Origin: Aequorivita sp. UBA3180
GTDB taxonomy: Bacteria; Bacteroidota; Bacteroidia; Flavobacteriales; Flavobacteriaceae
Assembly (NCBI GenBank): GCA_002364215.1
Contig: DEXQ01000011.1
Coordinates: 124,001-188,000 of the forward strand
DNA length: 64,000 bases
Direction: 5' to 3'
The notes under the pieces: model-generated
Seen by the model: only the letters and a program-made list of their open reading frames with translations
Database searches by the model: none
Told to the model about the DNA's origin: nothing
Shown here: positions 40,901 through 47,848 of the stretch, one piece after another
Numbering within the stretch: the stretch's first letter is position 1
Layout: every line of letters starts with the position of its first letter
Made by a program: the position numbers and the translations under genes

Positions 40901-41480
40901 AATCATTTTAATGGCTATTGTACTCAGCCTGGCAGGGGTATTCCTCGGTCTCGTGGTTTTCCAGATGGATTTTGTAATTATTATGACCATGATGGGTATT
41001 ATATCGCTAGCAGGTATTGTGGTTAACAACGCCATCGTTCTTATAGATTACACCCAGATTCTTATAGACCGAAAAATGCACGACCTGGAAATGGACGATG
41101 ACGATATGCTTACAAAAAGGCAATATTTTGAAATAATTGTTGCCGGCGGAAAATCGCGTTTGCGTCCTGTATTGCTAACTGCCATTACAACCGTGCTGGG
41201 GCTTATTCCCTTAGCCATTGGTCTAAACATAGATTTCTTTGGTTTTTTTACTGATTACAAACCAAACATTTATATAGGTGGTGACAACGTAATCTTCTGG
41301 GGCCCGCTGGCGTGGACGGTAATCTTCGGCTTGATCTTCGCTACCTTCCTAACCTTGATTGTGGTTCCCGTAATGTTTTATTTGGTGAACCGCGCAAAGA
41401 TTAGATTCAGAAAAAAGCGAAGGTTAAAGGAATTAAAGAAACAGAAGGCGAAAGAACAACTAAGGTTGAAAAATCAATAG
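37986..41480 (+). CDS. RND-family efflux permease (AcrB/CzcA type), enlarged
   Basis: 1164 residues, roughly 100 longer than AcrB. The usual 12 TM helices and two large periplasmic loops are present. The proton-relay Asp region is in FGLVMGLGMLVDNGIVVVENV, with the matching segment IISLAGIVVNNAIVLIDY in the second half. Two extra hydrophobic segments occur after TM6 (about residues 510-560), where other family members have a short loop. A further insert (about 1075-1100) lies between the last two helices. Substrates cannot be read from the sequence; the TetR control suggests toxic organics rather than metals. Confidence 0.94.
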   Translation: MSKNPYKEFSISSWAIDNKMTVYVIMAIILFLGAYAYYSMPREAFPEIIETKIYVSSVNPGNSAEDVEKFITEPLEEEFKDVGGVKEITSTTLQDYSIIIVEFEETVEIPVAKQLVKDKVDQVKAETTWPTLTNGAKVEPNVFDLNFSEEMPILNINLTGDYPVQQLKEYGEYLQDKIELLPQIKEATIRGAEEKEVEIAVDIYKMTASQVSFDNIINAVKGENSTISGGNIITNGVQKNIRITGEIEDPKELEKVVVKKDDGIIFLKDIATINFQEKDPTTYAREYGDPVVMLDVKKRAGKNMIEAVEQIKEIVAQEQENYLPKSLHISLSNDQSIKTENQVNDLVNNIIFGVLLVVIVLMFFLGFRNALFVGFAIPLSMLMSLFILSSLGFTLNTMVLFGLVMGLGMLVDNGIVVVENVYTLMSEGMSPRKAAKQGMGEIAWPIIASTATTLAAFFPLGLWPGMIGKFMIYFPITLSVVLSSSLFVALIINSMLTSEFMKTEEEPLTKKKLVRWSLILVGVGVLLLVAGFAMDVAAFRGFGNLAILAALLLWLYKYVLAGAVDYFQYKSLKKLENFYERTLKYALRGRKAYVFFFGTIGLLIFSFILVGIAQPKVLFFPENEPNQIITYIEYPQGTDIEKTNELTKQVEQQVFDAIAKYDDNGYNYMVESAISQVGQGAGNPQTDGGQSNDMPQKGKITLSMRDFQLRRGVKSSTVLEEVRESVKGFPGASIIVEKDAAGPPVGYPINIELTGEDYEQMLREAENLRSYIEGLGISGIEELKIDVNKSKPEMDVTVDREKAGQLGISTGQIGQTLRRAIFGEEASTYKEGDDDYEINVRLSEKSRYDESALFNQPITFRNNQGNIVQVPISAMVTKNNTASFSSIKRKDLKRTITVYSNVLGGYNGTEIVNDLKTELQNYELPKDINLAFTGEQEEQADNMGFLLLALFYAMGGIMLILVAQFNSLSKPLIILMAIVLSLAGVFLGLVVFQMDFVIIMTMMGIISLAGIVVNNAIVLIDYTQILIDRKMHDLEMDDDDMLTKRQYFEIIVAGGKSRLRPVLLTAITTVLGLIPLAIGLNIDFFGFFTDYKPNIYIGGDNVIFWGPLAWTVIFGLIFATFLTLIVVPVMFYLVNRAKIRFRKKRRLKELKKQKAKEQLRLKNQ

Positions 41481-41504
41481 AGCTTCTACCTTATCTAGTG
41501 TATT

Positions 41505-41535
41505 ACACTGAGCGCAGTCTAAGTCTGGTCGAACA
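41505..41535. repeat. interspersed CTGAGCG-type element, copy 2
   Basis: CACTGAGCGCAGTCTAAGT followed by GGTCGAAC resembles the element at 9964-10013 and the common flavobacterial CTGAGCGCAGTCGAAG core. It lies just after the efflux permease. Confidence 0.45.
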
Positions 41536-41548
41536 TTAAATTATTTCA

Positions 41549-41585
41549 AGGACCTGTCAATTTTAAATAATTGGCAGGTCTTTTC
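41549..41585 (+). terminator. terminator of the efflux operon
   Basis: GACCTGTCAA (41551-41560) pairs with TTGGCAGGTC (41571-41580; one G-U pair), followed by TTTTCTTATTT. Confidence 0.75.
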
Positions 41586-41670
41586 TTATTTAAAAAGTTA
41601 GTGTACTGATGTGGACCCATGCTCTAAATAATAATCCCTTCAAAACCACAACAATTCATTTAATACTTAT

Positions 41671-41678
41671 TAAATTTG
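41671..41678 (+). promoter_or_regulatory. aspS -7 element TAAATTTG
   Basis: Perfect TANNTTTG match, ending 25 bases before the aspS ATG. Confidence 0.5.
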
Positions 41679-41703
41679 CCGTCTCAATTTTTTTCAGAAT
41701 AAA

Positions 41704-43458
41704 ATGTACAGAACGCACAACAATGGCCAGCTTCGCGCGGCAGATATCAATAAAACAGTAACCCTCGCGGGATGGGTACAAAAAACCCGCGACAAGGGCT
41801 TTATGGTCTGGGTGGATCTCCGCGATCGCTACGGCATTACCCAACTTATTTTTGATGAGGAAAGAACGCCCAAAAAAGTAATGGAAAAAGCCACAAAACT
41901 TGGACGCGAGTTCGTTATTCAAGTAAAAGGAACCGTTATTGAGCGCGAATCCAAAAACCCAAATATGCCAACAGGCGATGTGGAGATTTTGGTTTCTGAA
42001 TTAACTATTTTGAATCAATCCGAAACGCCACCTTTCACTATTGAAGATGAAACCGATGGCGGTGAGGATTTAAGAATGAAATATCGTTACCTCGATATCC
42101 GCAGAAAACCTGTTCGTGAAAATCTTATTTTCCGATCAAAGGTTGCAATGGCGGTTCGCAATTATCTTTCAAAAGAAGGATTTATTGAAGTGGAAACTCC
42201 TTATTTAATAAAATCAACTCCCGAAGGCGCGCGCGATTTCGTAGTTCCAAGCAGAATGAACGAAGGGCAGTTTTATGCGCTTCCGCAGAGCCCGCAAACT
42301 TTTAAGCAATTGCTAATGGTGGGCGGATTGGACAAATATTTCCAAATAGTGAAGTGTTTCCGCGATGAGGATTTGCGTGCAGACCGCCAGCCGGAATTCA
42401 CACAGATTGACTGCGAAATGGCTTTCGTGGAGCAGGAAGATATTCTGAATGCTTTTGAAGGTTTGACCAAACATTTGCTGAAAGAAATAAACGGCGTTGA
42501 AATTTCCGAATTCCCAAGAATGACCTATGATGAAGCAATGAAAAAATACGGAAACGACAAACCGGACATCCGCTTTGGGATGGAATTTGGCGAACTGAAC
42601 TCAGTGGCGCAGCATAAAGATTTCGGTGTTTTCAACCAAGCTGAATTGGTTGTTGGCATATCCGTTCCCGGAGGAAATAATTTTACCAGAAAAGAAATAG
42701 ACAATTTAATCGATTGGCTAAAACGTCCGCAAATTGGAGCTCTGGGAATGGTTTACGTTCGCTGCAATGAGGATGGAACTTATAAATCTTCCGTAGATAA
42801 ATTTTATACTGAAGAAGATTTAGCAAAATGGGCAGAAGTTACTGGCGCAAAAGCGGGCGATTTAATCTGTGTGCTTTCCGGAGCAAAAAACAAAGCTAGA
42901 ACACAGTTGAGTGCGTTGCGTATGCATTTGGCAGAACAGCTTGGATTGCGCAAAAATGATGAATTCGCACCACTTTGGGTTGTGGATTTTCCACTTTTGG
43001 AATGGGACGAGGAGACTGAGCGCTACCACGCCATGCACCACCCCTTTACTTCCCCAAAACCGGGACAGCTTGAACTTTTAGCCACAAATCCTGGCGAAGT
43101 AAAAGCAAACGCCTACGATTTGGTTTTAAACGGAAACGAAATTGGCGGCGGTTCCATCCGTATCCACGACAAAAAGACACAAGCGTTGATGTTTGATTAT
43201 TTGGGCTTCACCTCTGAAGAAGCAAAAGCACAGTTCGGCTTTTTGATGGACGCCTTTCAATATGGCGCGCCTCCGCACGGTGGTATTGCCTTCGGTTTGG
43301 ATAGATTGGTTGCCATTTTGGGCGGTCAGGAAACAATCCGTGATTTTATTGCTTTCCCGAAAAACAACGCGGGCCGTGATGTGATGATTGACGCGCCTGC
43401 GCCAATTGACGAAAAACAGTTGGAGGAACTTCATCTAAAGGTTCAAATAAATTCATAA
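41704..43458 (+). CDS. aspS: aspartyl-tRNA synthetase
   Basis: Class IIb synthetase charging tRNA-Asp. The 584 residues comprise the OB-fold anticodon domain (AGWVQKTRDKGFMVWVDLRDRYG), motif 1, and motif 2 in FRDEDLRADRQPEFTQIDCEM. The bacterial GAD insertion domain is followed by motif 3 in GIAFGLDRLVAILGG, closely followed by IRDFIAFPKN. The insertion domain and length mark it as a bacterial-type enzyme. asnS is encoded separately, so it is probably discriminating. Confidence 0.97.
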   Translation: MYRTHNNGQLRAADINKTVTLAGWVQKTRDKGFMVWVDLRDRYGITQLIFDEERTPKKVMEKATKLGREFVIQVKGTVIERESKNPNMPTGDVEILVSELTILNQSETPPFTIEDETDGGEDLRMKYRYLDIRRKPVRENLIFRSKVAMAVRNYLSKEGFIEVETPYLIKSTPEGARDFVVPSRMNEGQFYALPQSPQTFKQLLMVGGLDKYFQIVKCFRDEDLRADRQPEFTQIDCEMAFVEQEDILNAFEGLTKHLLKEINGVEISEFPRMTYDEAMKKYGNDKPDIRFGMEFGELNSVAQHKDFGVFNQAELVVGISVPGGNNFTRKEIDNLIDWLKRPQIGALGMVYVRCNEDGTYKSSVDKFYTEEDLAKWAEVTGAKAGDLICVLSGAKNKARTQLSALRMHLAEQLGLRKNDEFAPLWVVDFPLLEWDEETERYHAMHHPFTSPKPGQLELLATNPGEVKANAYDLVLNGNEIGGGSIRIHDKKTQALMFDYLGFTSEEAKAQFGFLMDAFQYGAPPHGGIAFGLDRLVAILGGQETIRDFIAFPKNNAGRDVMIDAPAPIDEKQLEELHLKVQINS

Positions 43459-43460
43459 TA

Positions 43461-43487
43461 AAAAATCCTGCACTTGCAGGATTTTTT
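43461..43487 (+). terminator. terminator of aspS
   Basis: AAAAATCCTGC (43461-43471) pairs with GCAGGATTTTT (43476-43486) around ACTT. The next gene starts 14 bases later. Confidence 0.75.
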
Positions 43488-43500
43488 GATAGCTTTAAAG

Positions 43501-44055
43501 ATGAATTGGAAAAAAACAATAAAGATCGCCGCATTAGTTATTGGGTTTCTTGTTTTAGCCTTTATTGGTTTTAGCGGTTATGTTTATTATAATTTCTACG
43601 GAAAATTTAAGGCAGATGAAAGCAGGTATCCGTATTATATAGGTTACATAGACCAAGAAACCGCTTTGCTAAATGATAATTTTGAGCTCTGTGGAAATCG
43701 CACAATTTACAAAACCCACCACGGCGCACCGTTTGATGCATACCAAAACAACAAAAGAACTTTTACTGAAAGTGTTCATAAAACATATAAAAACGAAGGC
43801 TATACCGATTCTGGTTATGTAAATTTCAGGTTTTTGGTAAACTGTGAAGGTAATCCCGGTTGGTTCGAGATTATTGAAATCAATGAAAATTATGAAGAGG
43901 TTTCACATACCAAACAAATGGTTGCCCAACTTTTAAAAATAACTTCAGATCCTTCGCATTGGGCAATTTATACTGCAGATAAAATGCCCAAAAATTATTA
44001 CCATTACGTATCCTATAAAATTGAAAATGGAGAAATTATCGAAATACTTCCTTAG
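43501..44055 (+). CDS. membrane-anchored protein with TonB-like C-terminal region
   Basis: 184 residues from ATG 43501 (MNWKKTIKIAALVIGFLVLAFIGFSGYVYYNF), an N-terminal TM anchor with the rest periplasmic. The region YVNFRFLVNCEGNPGWFEIIEIN, followed by a helical QMVAQLLKI and SHWAIY, resembles the TonB C-terminal fold as seen in short flavobacterial proteins. This is a moderate inference. It overlaps the next gene by 29 bases, so the two are co-expressed. It could be an energy-coupling or structural envelope protein. Confidence 0.7.
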   Translation: MNWKKTIKIAALVIGFLVLAFIGFSGYVYYNFYGKFKADESRYPYYIGYIDQETALLNDNFELCGNRTIYKTHHGAPFDAYQNNKRTFTESVHKTYKNEGYTDSGYVNFRFLVNCEGNPGWFEIIEINENYEEVSHTKQMVAQLLKITSDPSHWAIYTADKMPKNYYHYVSYKIENGEIIEILP

Positions 44056-44899
44056 TATATTCGTGCTATTTCTGGCATTTTCATGTGCAGAAAAAAGCAA
44101 GGATTACAGCGCACTTTCCAAAGAAAAGCGCAAAAAAATATCTTCCGAAGTCTTTGATGGAGGCAGCCATCTTCCGCAGGGATCACCAAAAAGTATGACC
44201 CGTATTGAGGAAGCCATTGCAATAGACCCCGATAATTGTGATGCTGTCCGCGAACTTTCCGTAGCTTATTTAAAACGCGGTATGCCGAATAAGTGGAAAA
44301 TTGAAATGGACAAAGCCGTAGCCTGTAATGCTGCTATTTGGCAACCCTACAGAGGCTACAATTATTTATGGTTTTACCGCGACTATAAAAAAGCAATCGC
44401 AGATTTTGATGCTTCGGACACTTTGACTCCAAATTTTACAGATGCACCACAGGGCCATAGTGTAGATTATTGGCGTGGCATTGCCTATTTGGGACTGAGG
44501 GATTATGAAAAATCAATCAGTTATTTCGATAAGTATTTAACCCAAATCACAGAAGAAAGCGGTGAAGATTGGGCAGAGCCCACGGCATTCCTGTACCGCG
44601 GAATTGCTTATTATGAAAAGCGTAATTTTGAGGAAGCTTTAAAAGATTTTAACAAATTGCTTTTTTACAATAAGGACCGTTTCGCTGATGGGAAATATTA
44701 TAAAGCCTTAATTTTGAAGGAAAAAGAAGATTGTGAAACCGCTCGGCAATTGTTGGCCGAAGCAGAAACAGATTTTGCAAACGGGTATTACAATAATAGA
44801 CACTATGTGGAAACGCTCTATCAAATTTACCCGCAAGACTTTGAAAAACTTAATACGGAACTGAAAACCCAATGCCAAAACAAAAACGAAACTTACTGA
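44027..44899 (+). CDS. tetratricopeptide-repeat lipoprotein
   Basis: 290 residues from ATG 44027 (MEKLSKYFLSIFVLFLAFSC). The lipobox Cys lies near residue 20, so it is an envelope lipoprotein. An alternative TTG at 44021 adds two residues. TPR-like helical pairs follow (EEAIAIDPDNCDAVRELSVAYLKRG, SISYFDKYL, EEALKDFNKLLFYN). It overlaps both the upstream TonB-like gene (29 bases) and the downstream ClC gene (28 bases). It probably has a scaffolding role in the envelope; its partner is unknown. Confidence 0.8.
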   Translation: MEKLSKYFLSIFVLFLAFSCAEKSKDYSALSKEKRKKISSEVFDGGSHLPQGSPKSMTRIEEAIAIDPDNCDAVRELSVAYLKRGMPNKWKIEMDKAVACNAAIWQPYRGYNYLWFYRDYKKAIADFDASDTLTPNFTDAPQGHSVDYWRGIAYLGLRDYEKSISYFDKYLTQITEESGEDWAEPTAFLYRGIAYYEKRNFEEALKDFNKLLFYNKDRFADGKYYKALILKEKEDCETARQLLAEAETDFANGYYNNRHYVETLYQIYPQDFEKLNTELKTQCQNKNETY

Positions 44900-46668
44900 C
44901 CCGCTTTCTTATTTGGCGAATTAAATACATCTCGCAAACGCAGTTTGTGTATTTAATAGCTATAGTTGTGGGATTTTTATCTGGCGTTGGCGCGGTCATT
45001 CTTAAAAACCTTACGCACTTTATCCAGCACATGCTGGAAGGAAACCTAATACAATATTACCATACGGCCTTTTATTTTGTGTTTCCCATCCTTGGACTCA
45101 CCCTTGTTTATTTTATAATAAAATATGTAATTCGAAAGAAAGTAAGCCATGGCATTCCTTCCACGCTATTTGCAATATCAAAAAAGAAAGGGTTTATAAA
45201 GCGGTATCAAATGTTTGGCAGTATTTTAACGGCGTCCATAACTGTAGGTTTTGGGGGTTCGGTGGGATTGGAAGGCCCTACCGTGGCTACTGGAGCCGCT
45301 TTAAGTTCAAACCTATCTCGCGTTTTGCACCTTAACCAGGCAAACAGAACCCTATTAATTGGTTGCGCCGCAGCGGGAGCAATGGCTTCAATTTTTAAAG
45401 CGCCCATCGCAGCACTAATTTTCGCAATAGAAGTTTTCAGTCTGGATTTAACTTTGGTTTCTATGCTTCCGCTTTTGTTGGCTTCTATTTCGGGTATTCT
45501 CACATCGTATTTTTTCTTCGGAAATGATATTCTTCTTCCCTTTAAGAATACCGACACATTTTATTTAAGCGATGTGCCATTTTATATGATTCTGGGTCTT
45601 GCCGCAGGGTTTACCTCTGTTTATTTCACAAAGGTATATGCCTATTTTCAAACGGTTTTCGAAAAAATAAATTCTCCCGCAAAGCGCCTACTTGCAGGCG
45701 GTGTAGGACTGGGGATACTTGTATATTTTATCCCTCCACTCTATGGTGAAGGGTTTGATGTAATAAACAATCTTGTAAAAGGAAACCCCGAAATAGCCTT
45801 ACAGAACAACATCTTTAATCTAGACTTAACTAGTATTTGGGTAGTAATCGCACTTTTGGCAGGTCTAGTTTTTTTCAAGATTATTGCCAGTGCACTTACT
45901 TTTGGCGCCGGTGGCGTAGGTGGTATTTTTGCTCCCGTATTGTTTATGGGAAGTATCATGGGCAACGTGGTTGCAAAAATTCTGAATAACTGCGGTCTAT
46001 TTCCCAACGGTGTTTCTGAAAGCAATTTTACATTGGTGGGAATGACGGGCCTAATGGCGGGTGTTCTTTACGCGCCACTTACCGCAATATTTTTAATTGC
46101 GGAAGTAACTGGCGGGTACGAACTCTTCATTCCATTGATGATTACGGCGGCTATTAGTTTTTCCATTACCAAATACTTCATTCCACATTCAGTTTATGCA
46201 ATGGAGTTGGGCAGAAAGGGTGAACTAATAACACACGATAAGGATCACGCCGTACTTACCTTGATGGATATACGGTCTGTTATTGAACGTGATTTCATAT
46301 CAATTTACCCACAGATGAATCTTGGTGAAATTGTGCATCAAGCCGTTGTAAAATCCAAAAGAAATCTTTTTCCTGTGCTTGACAAAGATACAAATGCACT
46401 TGAGGGAATTATCCTTCTTGATGATTTAAGACCGGTTATGTTTGACCAAAACCTCTATGAAGAATTAAAAGCCCAGGAGCTTATGCACAGCCCTCCAAAT
46501 ATCATCAATATGGAAGAAGATAAAATGACCGATGTTATGAAAAAATTTCAGGACACAGGCGCTTGGAACCTTCCGGTGATAAGCCACGGAAGATACTATG
46601 GTTTCGTTTCAAAATCAAAACTACTTACTGCCTATCGCAGAAAATTGATTGATTTTTCAGGTAAATAA
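44872..46668 (+). CDS. ClC-type chloride channel/antiporter with CBS domains
   Basis: 598 residues. The ClC membrane domain (about 20-430) contains the selectivity-filter motifs in altered but recognisable form: SHGIPST near the first filter site, GLEGPTVA carrying the gating Glu, and GAGGVGGIFAPVLF at the third. Two C-terminal CBS domains (about 450-590) bind nucleotides and may gate it. It starts at ATG 44872 inside the TPR gene. The gating Glu suggests H+/Cl- exchange, useful for acid or osmotic balance; direction cannot be told from sequence. Confidence 0.93.
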   Translation: MPKQKRNLLTRFLIWRIKYISQTQFVYLIAIVVGFLSGVGAVILKNLTHFIQHMLEGNLIQYYHTAFYFVFPILGLTLVYFIIKYVIRKKVSHGIPSTLFAISKKKGFIKRYQMFGSILTASITVGFGGSVGLEGPTVATGAALSSNLSRVLHLNQANRTLLIGCAAAGAMASIFKAPIAALIFAIEVFSLDLTLVSMLPLLLASISGILTSYFFFGNDILLPFKNTDTFYLSDVPFYMILGLAAGFTSVYFTKVYAYFQTVFEKINSPAKRLLAGGVGLGILVYFIPPLYGEGFDVINNLVKGNPEIALQNNIFNLDLTSIWVVIALLAGLVFFKIIASALTFGAGGVGGIFAPVLFMGSIMGNVVAKILNNCGLFPNGVSESNFTLVGMTGLMAGVLYAPLTAIFLIAEVTGGYELFIPLMITAAISFSITKYFIPHSVYAMELGRKGELITHDKDHAVLTLMDIRSVIERDFISIYPQMNLGEIVHQAVVKSKRNLFPVLDKDTNALEGIILLDDLRPVMFDQNLYEELKAQELMHSPPNIINMEEDKMTDVMKKFQDTGAWNLPVISHGRYYGFVSKSKLLTAYRRKLIDFSGK

Positions 46669-46696
46669 GCGAAGTTGGAATTAATAAAAAATAAAA

Positions 46697-46942
46697 ATGA
46701 AATACATTATTGGCATCCTCTTCATTTCTGTACTTATTGCTTTAGGCATCGGGTTTTACCTCAAGCTTGATGATGAAGCCACGGGCAATTTAATCATTGG
46801 TCTATCCTTAATGATCGGATTTCTCGTACTCATGCCGCTGTTTATTTATTACCGCTGGAAAAACAGAAGTGTGAAAGACTATATGCTTACCAAAGAAAAT
46901 ATTAAAAAAATGCAAGATTATCAGAAGGAAAAAAAGATTTAA
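46697..46942 (+). CDS. 81-residue membrane protein
   Basis: Two TM helices (IIGILFISVLIALGIGFYLKL and LIIGLSLMIGFLVLMPLFIYY) followed by a basic cytoplasmic tail rich in Lys (MLTKENIKKMQDYQKEKKI). It lies 28 bases after the ClC gene, so it is probably in the same transcript. I do not recognise a named family; function unknown. Confidence 0.75.
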   Translation: MKYIIGILFISVLIALGIGFYLKLDDEATGNLIIGLSLMIGFLVLMPLFIYYRWKNRSVKDYMLTKENIKKMQDYQKEKKI

Positions 46943-47000
46943 AAGACAATCCGTTTTCAAAAAATTTTCATTTTCTTAACAACTAAAATCATAAATATTA

Positions 47001-47008
47001 TACATTTG
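47001..47008 (+). promoter_or_regulatory. cold-shock gene -7 element TACATTTG
   Basis: Perfect TANNTTTG match, ending 31 bases before the ATG, with an extremely A/T-rich leader after it. Confidence 0.55.
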
Positions 47009-47039
47009 TAACTTATTATTAATTTATTTTTTATTTAAA

Positions 47040-47237
47040 ATGGAAGGAACAGTAAAATTTTTTAACGAATCAAAAGGTTTTGGTTTTATCACCAATGATG
47101 AAACTGGAAAAGACATTTTTGTACACGTAACCGGCTTAAACGGCGAAGCCCTTAACGAAGGTGACAAAGTAGAATATGTTGAAGAAGAAGGTAGAAAAGG
47201 AATGGTTGCGGCTCAAGTTCGCGTAATCCACGACTAA
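47040..47237 (+). CDS. cold-shock domain protein
   Basis: 65 residues with the whole cold-shock beta-barrel. MEGTVKFFNESKGFGFITND has the RNP-1 motif KGFGFI and RNP-2 follows in DIFVHVTGL. It binds single-stranded RNA/DNA and acts as an RNA chaperone. It stands alone with its own promoter and terminator. Proteins of this type are either cold-induced or constitutive; the AT-rich leader does not settle which. Confidence 0.95.
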   Translation: MEGTVKFFNESKGFGFITNDETGKDIFVHVTGLNGEALNEGDKVEYVEEEGRKGMVAAQVRVIHD

Positions 47238-47260
47238 AAAGATATACGTTTCGAGTTGTA

Positions 47261-47287
47261 AAAGCCTTTCATTTTTGAAAGGCTTTT
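47261..47287. terminator. bidirectional terminator between cold-shock gene and tadA
   Basis: AAAGCCTTTC pairs with GAAAGGCTTT around ATTTTT, with a T tract on the plus strand. Confidence 0.8.
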
Positions 47288-47291
47288 TATT

Positions 47292-47747
47292 TTAGTTTAA
47301 GTTCCTTTTTTCGATAAAGAACCGTTTTAGCAGTTGTGATGCTTCATCTGCCATCACTCCTCCCCTAAATTCGGTTTTAGGGTGAAGTTTAGTATTTAAG
47401 GCAATACACCCACGCTGCTCATCTCTAGCGCCATATACAATTTTTGAAATCTGGCTCCAAAACAATGCTCCTGCGCACATTTGGCAAGGCTCAATCGTTA
47501 CATAAAGCGTACAGTCTATTAAATACTTTCCTCCCAGATAGTTAGCAGCAGCGGTAATTGCCTGCATTTCGGCATGTGCCGTAACGTCATTAAGTGTTTC
47601 AGTAAGGTTATGCGAACGGGCAATAATCTGGTTGTTTATAACTATTACGGCACCAATGGGCACTTCGCCTTTATCATAGGCCATTTCAGCTTCTTGCATG
47701 GCTCTTTTCATAAAATAGGTATCGTCGTAAGGATTTATTATACTCAA
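47292..47747 (-). CDS. tadA: tRNA-specific adenosine deaminase
   Basis: Deaminates A34 to inosine in tRNA-Arg(ACG). The zinc site is visible as TAHAEMQA (His with catalytic Glu) and EPCQMCAGA (two Cys). The start is uncertain. The ATG at 47711 gives MKRAMQEAEMAYDKG (139 residues), but residues before it (INPYDDTYF) match the usual N-terminus of the family, so the TTG at 47747 (151 residues) is preferred. Frames extending to 47906 run through dxs and are rejected. It is divergent from dxs, with a 12-base direct repeat in between. Confidence 0.9.
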   Translation of the reverse strand: MSIINPYDDTYFMKRAMQEAEMAYDKGEVPIGAVIVINNQIIARSHNLTETLNDVTAHAEMQAITAAANYLGGKYLIDCTLYVTIEPCQMCAGALFWSQISKIVYGARDEQRGCIALNTKLHPKTEFRGGVMADEASQLLKRFFIEKRNLN

Positions 47748-47789
47748 GTTTCTTGGAATTTTATAATCATAGTTAAAAACGAAATTACG

Positions 47790-47825
47790 AATTAACAAAT
47801 TAACGAATTCATCAATTAACAAATT
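47790..47825. repeat. 12-base direct repeat between tadA and dxs
   Basis: AATTAACAAATT occurs at 47790-47801 and again at 47814-47825, 24 bases apart start to start, in the roughly 100-base divergent region. It may be a paired regulator site. Confidence 0.4.
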
Positions 47826-47836
47826 CGCAATAACTG

Positions 47837-47844
47837 TATCTTTA
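47837..47844 (+). promoter_or_regulatory. dxs -7 element TATCTTTA, near-leaderless
   Basis: One mismatch from TANNTTTG and only four bases before the GTG start at 47849, so the transcript would begin at or near the start codon. Confidence 0.4.
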
Positions 47845-47848
47845 CACC

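Noticed and set aside
46981..47039. Cold-sensing RNA thermometer before the cold-shock gene
   Set aside because: The leader is almost pure A/T with no stable stem visible, so a thermometer cannot be supported.
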